Shown here piece by piece: positions 4,990-6,897 of a stretch of 6,897 bases of DNA (positions are counted from its first letter, which is position 1; each line of letters opens with the position of its first letter). The stretch comes from a bacterium (lineage in GTDB: Bacteria > Chloroflexota > Dormibacteria > UBA8260 > Bog-877), in the NCBI GenBank assembly GCA_021817185.1, contig JAKAVU010000149.1, forward strand, positions 1 to 6,897, written 5' to 3'. Made by a program: the position numbers and the translations under genes. The notes beneath the pieces were generated by a model. That model worked only from the letters and a program-made list of their open reading frames with translations, had not been told where the DNA came from and did no database searches.

Positions 4990-5988
4990 ATGAACCAAGT
5001 GGTCGCGGCGGGCCGAGAGCCTGTGACCGGGCGGCCGCTCAGGGTCACCGTTCTAGCCGGGGGAGTTGGCGCCGCCCGGTTCCTCTCCGGGTTGGTGGCA
5101 GCGCAGCCGTTCGCCGATCTCGCTGTCGTCGGTAACACCGGGGACGACTTCTTGGTCCACGGGCTGCACGTCAGCCCCGATCTGGACTCGGTCACCTACA
5201 CGCTCTGCGGCATGGGTGATGAGGCGAGGGGCTGGGGAATCCGCGACGAGAGTTGGCAGGCACTCGACCAGCTGCGGCGGCTGGGCGAGGAGAGCTGGTT
5301 CCAGCTCGGTGATCGGGATCTGGGCACGCACATCTTCCGCACCGCCCGGTTGCGGGACGGCCTCCCCCTCTCCTCGGTGACAGAAGCGCTGGGTGCGAGA
5401 CTGGGCCTGCCCCTGCGCCTGCTCCCGATGACCGATGACGAAGTCGTCACCCGCATTCACACCTGCGATGGCCGTGACCTCCACATTCAGGAATACCTGG
5501 TGCGCGACGCCTGCGAGCCCCGCATCTCAGCGGTGGAGTACCGGGGAGTGGGCCGCGCCCGGCCGGCTCCGGGCGTCCTGGAGGCCATCGAGGGGGCGGA
5601 GGTTGTGATCCTGGCTCCCAGCAACCCCGTCATCTCCATCGGCCCGATCCTGGCGGTGCCGGGGGTCCGCGAGGCCGTGGCGAAGGCTCCTTTGGTGCTC
5701 GCCGTGAGCCCGATCGTCGGCGGTCGCGCCATCAAGGGTCCGGCGGTCGAGATGATGCAGGCCGTGGGGCTGGCGGCGTCGCCCGTGGGGATAGCGGACT
5801 ACTATCACGGCCTCCTCGACATCCTGGTTGTGGACACGGTCGACTCCGGGCTCGCCGATGACCTCCGGGCGCGCGGCGTCGCACCCCAGATCTGCGACAC
5901 CATGATGGTCAGCAAGGCCGCTCGCCGACGGCTGGCCAACTTCGTACTGGCGGCAGCGCGATCTCAGCTGACCTCTGCCACGGGTTGA
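4990..5988 (+). CDS. cofD: 2-phospho-L-lactate transferase-type enzyme CofD (coenzyme F420 biosynthesis)
   Basis: CofD (FbiA in actinobacteria) transfers the phospholactyl or phosphoenolpyruvyl group from the GDP-activated donor made by CofC onto the deazaflavin FO, giving F420-0 or its dehydro form. The 332-residue protein shows the complete family signature. This includes VLAGGVGAARFLSGL (21-35), VGNTGDDFLVHGLHVSPDLD (47-66), GWGIRDES (81-88), WFQLGDRDLGTHIFRT (103-118), LLPMTDDEV (144-152), IQEYLVR (166-172), APSNPVISIGPIL (209-221) and SPIVGGRAIKGPA (240-252). NTGDD and the following Asp region are donor/metal binding in known CofD structures. The start is uncertain. ATG 4990 has no clear ribosome site, while GTG 4999 and GTG 5023 are in frame and would leave a shorter, more usual N-terminus before the first strand. 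cofC begins four bases after its stop, so the two are one operon. Confidence 0.95.
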   Translation: MNQVVAAGREPVTGRPLRVTVLAGGVGAARFLSGLVAAQPFADLAVVGNTGDDFLVHGLHVSPDLDSVTYTLCGMGDEARGWGIRDESWQALDQLRRLGEESWFQLGDRDLGTHIFRTARLRDGLPLSSVTEALGARLGLPLRLLPMTDDEVVTRIHTCDGRDLHIQEYLVRDACEPRISAVEYRGVGRARPAPGVLEAIEGAEVVILAPSNPVISIGPILAVPGVREAVAKAPLVLAVSPIVGGRAIKGPAVEMMQAVGLAASPVGIADYYHGLLDILVVDTVDSGLADDLRARGVAPQICDTMMVSKAARRRLANFVLAAARSQLTSATG

Positions 5989-5992
5989 GCCA

Positions 5993-6673
5993 ATGCCAGT
6001 CACCCCGTTTCTGGTGGTGCCGGTCAAGCCCAGCTCCGGCAGCAAGCAGCGGCTCGCCACAACCCTCCCGGACTCGGGGAGGCAGCTGGTCAGCCTCGCC
6101 CTGGCGCGGCGGGTCGTCAGCCTGGCGGCCCGAGTCTGGCCAAGAGGGGCGATGGTGGTCGTGTCCTCAGAGTCCCAGCTCTCGCCGCTGTGTGAGCGCT
6201 TACGGGTCGCCCAGATTGCGGACCCGGGGGCCGGCCAGACGGCGGCGGTTCGCTCCGGCGCCTGCTGGGCCCTGGAGCGGGGTGCGCGAGTGGTGGCGAC
6301 CGTGGCGGCCGATCTGCCTGCCGTCGAGGATGGCGACCTCCGAGTCCTGCTGGCGAGGGCGCGCAGCCTCGACCCTGGCTCCATGATCATCTATCCGGAC
6401 CGCGAGGGGTCCGGCACCAACGGGGTGGTGGTCGCCCCCGGCCGCCTCCTTCCCTACGCCTTCGGCCCCGGATCCCGGCACCGCCATGAGTGTGTCGCCA
6501 GCCGGCTGGGGCTGAAGCTCACAGTGGAGGTGCGCCCAGGCTTCTGCTGGGATCTCGACCGTCCGGAGGACCTTGACTCGACCGGGGTCGGGAACCCCCA
6601 CCCGCTGGTGAGTTGGGCGCTCGCGCTCTCGGGGGAACAGCCGTCGCGGGTTGGAGGCGATGGCGGAGTCTGA
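5993..6673 (+). CDS. cofC: 2-phospho-L-lactate/phosphoenolpyruvate guanylyltransferase CofC (FbiD-type)
   Basis: CofC joins GTP to a three-carbon phosphate (2-phospholactate in archaea, phosphoenolpyruvate in mycobacterial FbiD) to make the donor used by CofD. The 226-residue protein has a nucleotidyltransferase fold with the family motifs. They are VVPVKPSSGSKQRLA (8-22), where the Lys and Arg contact phosphates, GQTAAVRSGACWAL (81-94), VATVAADLPA (101-110) with the metal-binding Asp, REGSGTNGVVVAP (137-149), FGPGSRHRHECVA (157-169) and WDLDRPEDL (186-194). The 30 or so C-terminal residues after this block are not conserved in the family and look like a loose tail overlapping the next start. 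It starts four bases after cofD with a weak ribosome site (GGTTGAG), consistent with coupling to cofD. Which three-carbon substrate is used cannot be told from sequence alone. Confidence 0.93.
   Translation: MPVTPFLVVPVKPSSGSKQRLATTLPDSGRQLVSLALARRVVSLAARVWPRGAMVVVSSESQLSPLCERLRVAQIADPGAGQTAAVRSGACWALERGARVVATVAADLPAVEDGDLRVLLARARSLDPGSMIIYPDREGSGTNGVVVAPGRLLPYAFGPGSRHRHECVASRLGLKLTVEVRPGFCWDLDRPEDLDSTGVGNPHPLVSWALALSGEQPSRVGGDGGV
6653..6657 (+). promoter_or_regulatory. Ribosome binding site of cofE with unusually short spacing
   Basis: GGAGG lies inside the end of cofC, only two bases before the cofE ATG at 6660. No better in-frame start exists at normal spacing before the first conserved strand, so the site may act together with reinitiation by ribosomes finishing cofC 14 bases downstream of this start. 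Confidence 0.4.
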
Positions 6674-6897
6674 GCCCAGCCGGCCGCTGGTCGCGGGCCG
6701 GCGGCTGACCTGCTGGGGGATCGAGGGGATCGGGGAGGTGCGGCCGGGCCAGGACCTGGCCCTCCTGGGGGAGCGCGCGCTGCGCGCGGCTGGCGGGCTC
6801 GAGCCCTGGGACGTGGTCTTGGTCACCCACAAGGTGATCTCCAAGGCGGAGGGGCGCCTGGTGTGCCTGGACGAGGTGGAACCTGGCGATGTGGCGG
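6660..6897 (+). CDS. cofE: Coenzyme F420-0:L-glutamate ligase CofE, 3' partial
   Basis: CofE (the N-terminal half of FbiB in actinobacteria) adds L-glutamates to F420-0 using GTP. The 79 visible residues match the family's N-terminus. LTCWGIEGIGEVRPGQDLA (16-34) corresponds to the usual GIPEI..GDDL block. WDVVLVTHKVISKAEGRLV (50-68) corresponds to the nucleotide-binding VTQKIVSKAEGR motif, here with His in place of Gln. EVEPGDVA (72-79) leads into the Pro-rich turn before the helix. The ATG overlaps the end of cofC by 14 bases. The gene runs out of the window, so it cannot be seen whether it ends as a stand-alone ligase of about 250 residues or continues into a nitroreductase-like FbiB domain. 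Its identity is supported by both motifs and its position behind cofD-cofC. Confidence 0.9.
   Translation, partial: MAESEPSRPLVAGRRLTCWGIEGIGEVRPGQDLALLGERALRAAGGLEPWDVVLVTHKVISKAEGRLVCLDEVEPGDVA

Noticed and set aside
4135..4998. Minus-strand open frame of 287 codons across the Fe-S carrier gene
   Set aside because: It covers two genes and a non-coding gap without a motif or ribosome site; an antisense shadow.
5527..6390. Minus-strand open frame of 287 codons opposite cofD and cofC
   Set aside because: Rich in Arg, Ser and Thr with no fold-like pattern, and lies wholly over two firm F420 genes.

Overview
This window comes from a high-GC bacterial chromosome. Third codon positions are overwhelmingly G or C, every supported gene is on the + strand, and GTG and TTG starts appear beside ATG. 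A flavin-dependent thymidylate synthase, a set of coenzyme F420 biosynthesis genes, a Cld-family haem protein and an FGPH-type degenerate receiver occur together. That points to a Terrabacteria lineage such as Chloroflexota, Dormibacterota or Actinomycetota. The phylum is an inference; no rRNA or other decisive marker is present.

Region 1 (1-2486) is a tightly packed, overlapping gene run. It holds the 3' part of a degenerate response-regulator receiver domain, an M20-family amidohydrolase, a 71-residue protein with two CxxC pairs, and a chlorite dismutase/HemQ-family protein. Each start overlaps the preceding stop by 4-8 bases, so translation is probably coupled. After a 53-base gap come thyX (TTG start) and, 31 bases later, a small VOC/glyoxalase-like protein with a GTG start (to 3719).

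Region 2 (3720-4824) has two genes, each preceded by a short non-coding gap with promoter-like sequence. One is a compact cytoplasmic molybdopterin (sulfite-oxidase fold) oxidoreductase. The other is an A-type Fe-S carrier (IscA/ErpA/HesB family).

Region 3 (4825-6897) begins with a 165-base GC-rich gap containing inverted repeats and a terminator-like hairpin just before the next start. Then comes the F420 tail-building pathway: cofD (transferase), cofC (guanylyltransferase) and the 5' part of cofE (glutamate ligase), which runs off the window and overlaps cofC by 14 bases. CofC makes the GDP-activated three-carbon unit, CofD attaches it to the deazaflavin FO, and CofE adds glutamates. FO synthase is not in the window.

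There is no mobile element, CRISPR array, tRNA or rRNA. No gene-free stretch exceeds 300 bases; the largest is 4825-4989. Nothing here is clearly a new defence or mobile system. The least explained items are the coupled orphan CxxC protein, the degenerate receiver, and the structured cofD leader.
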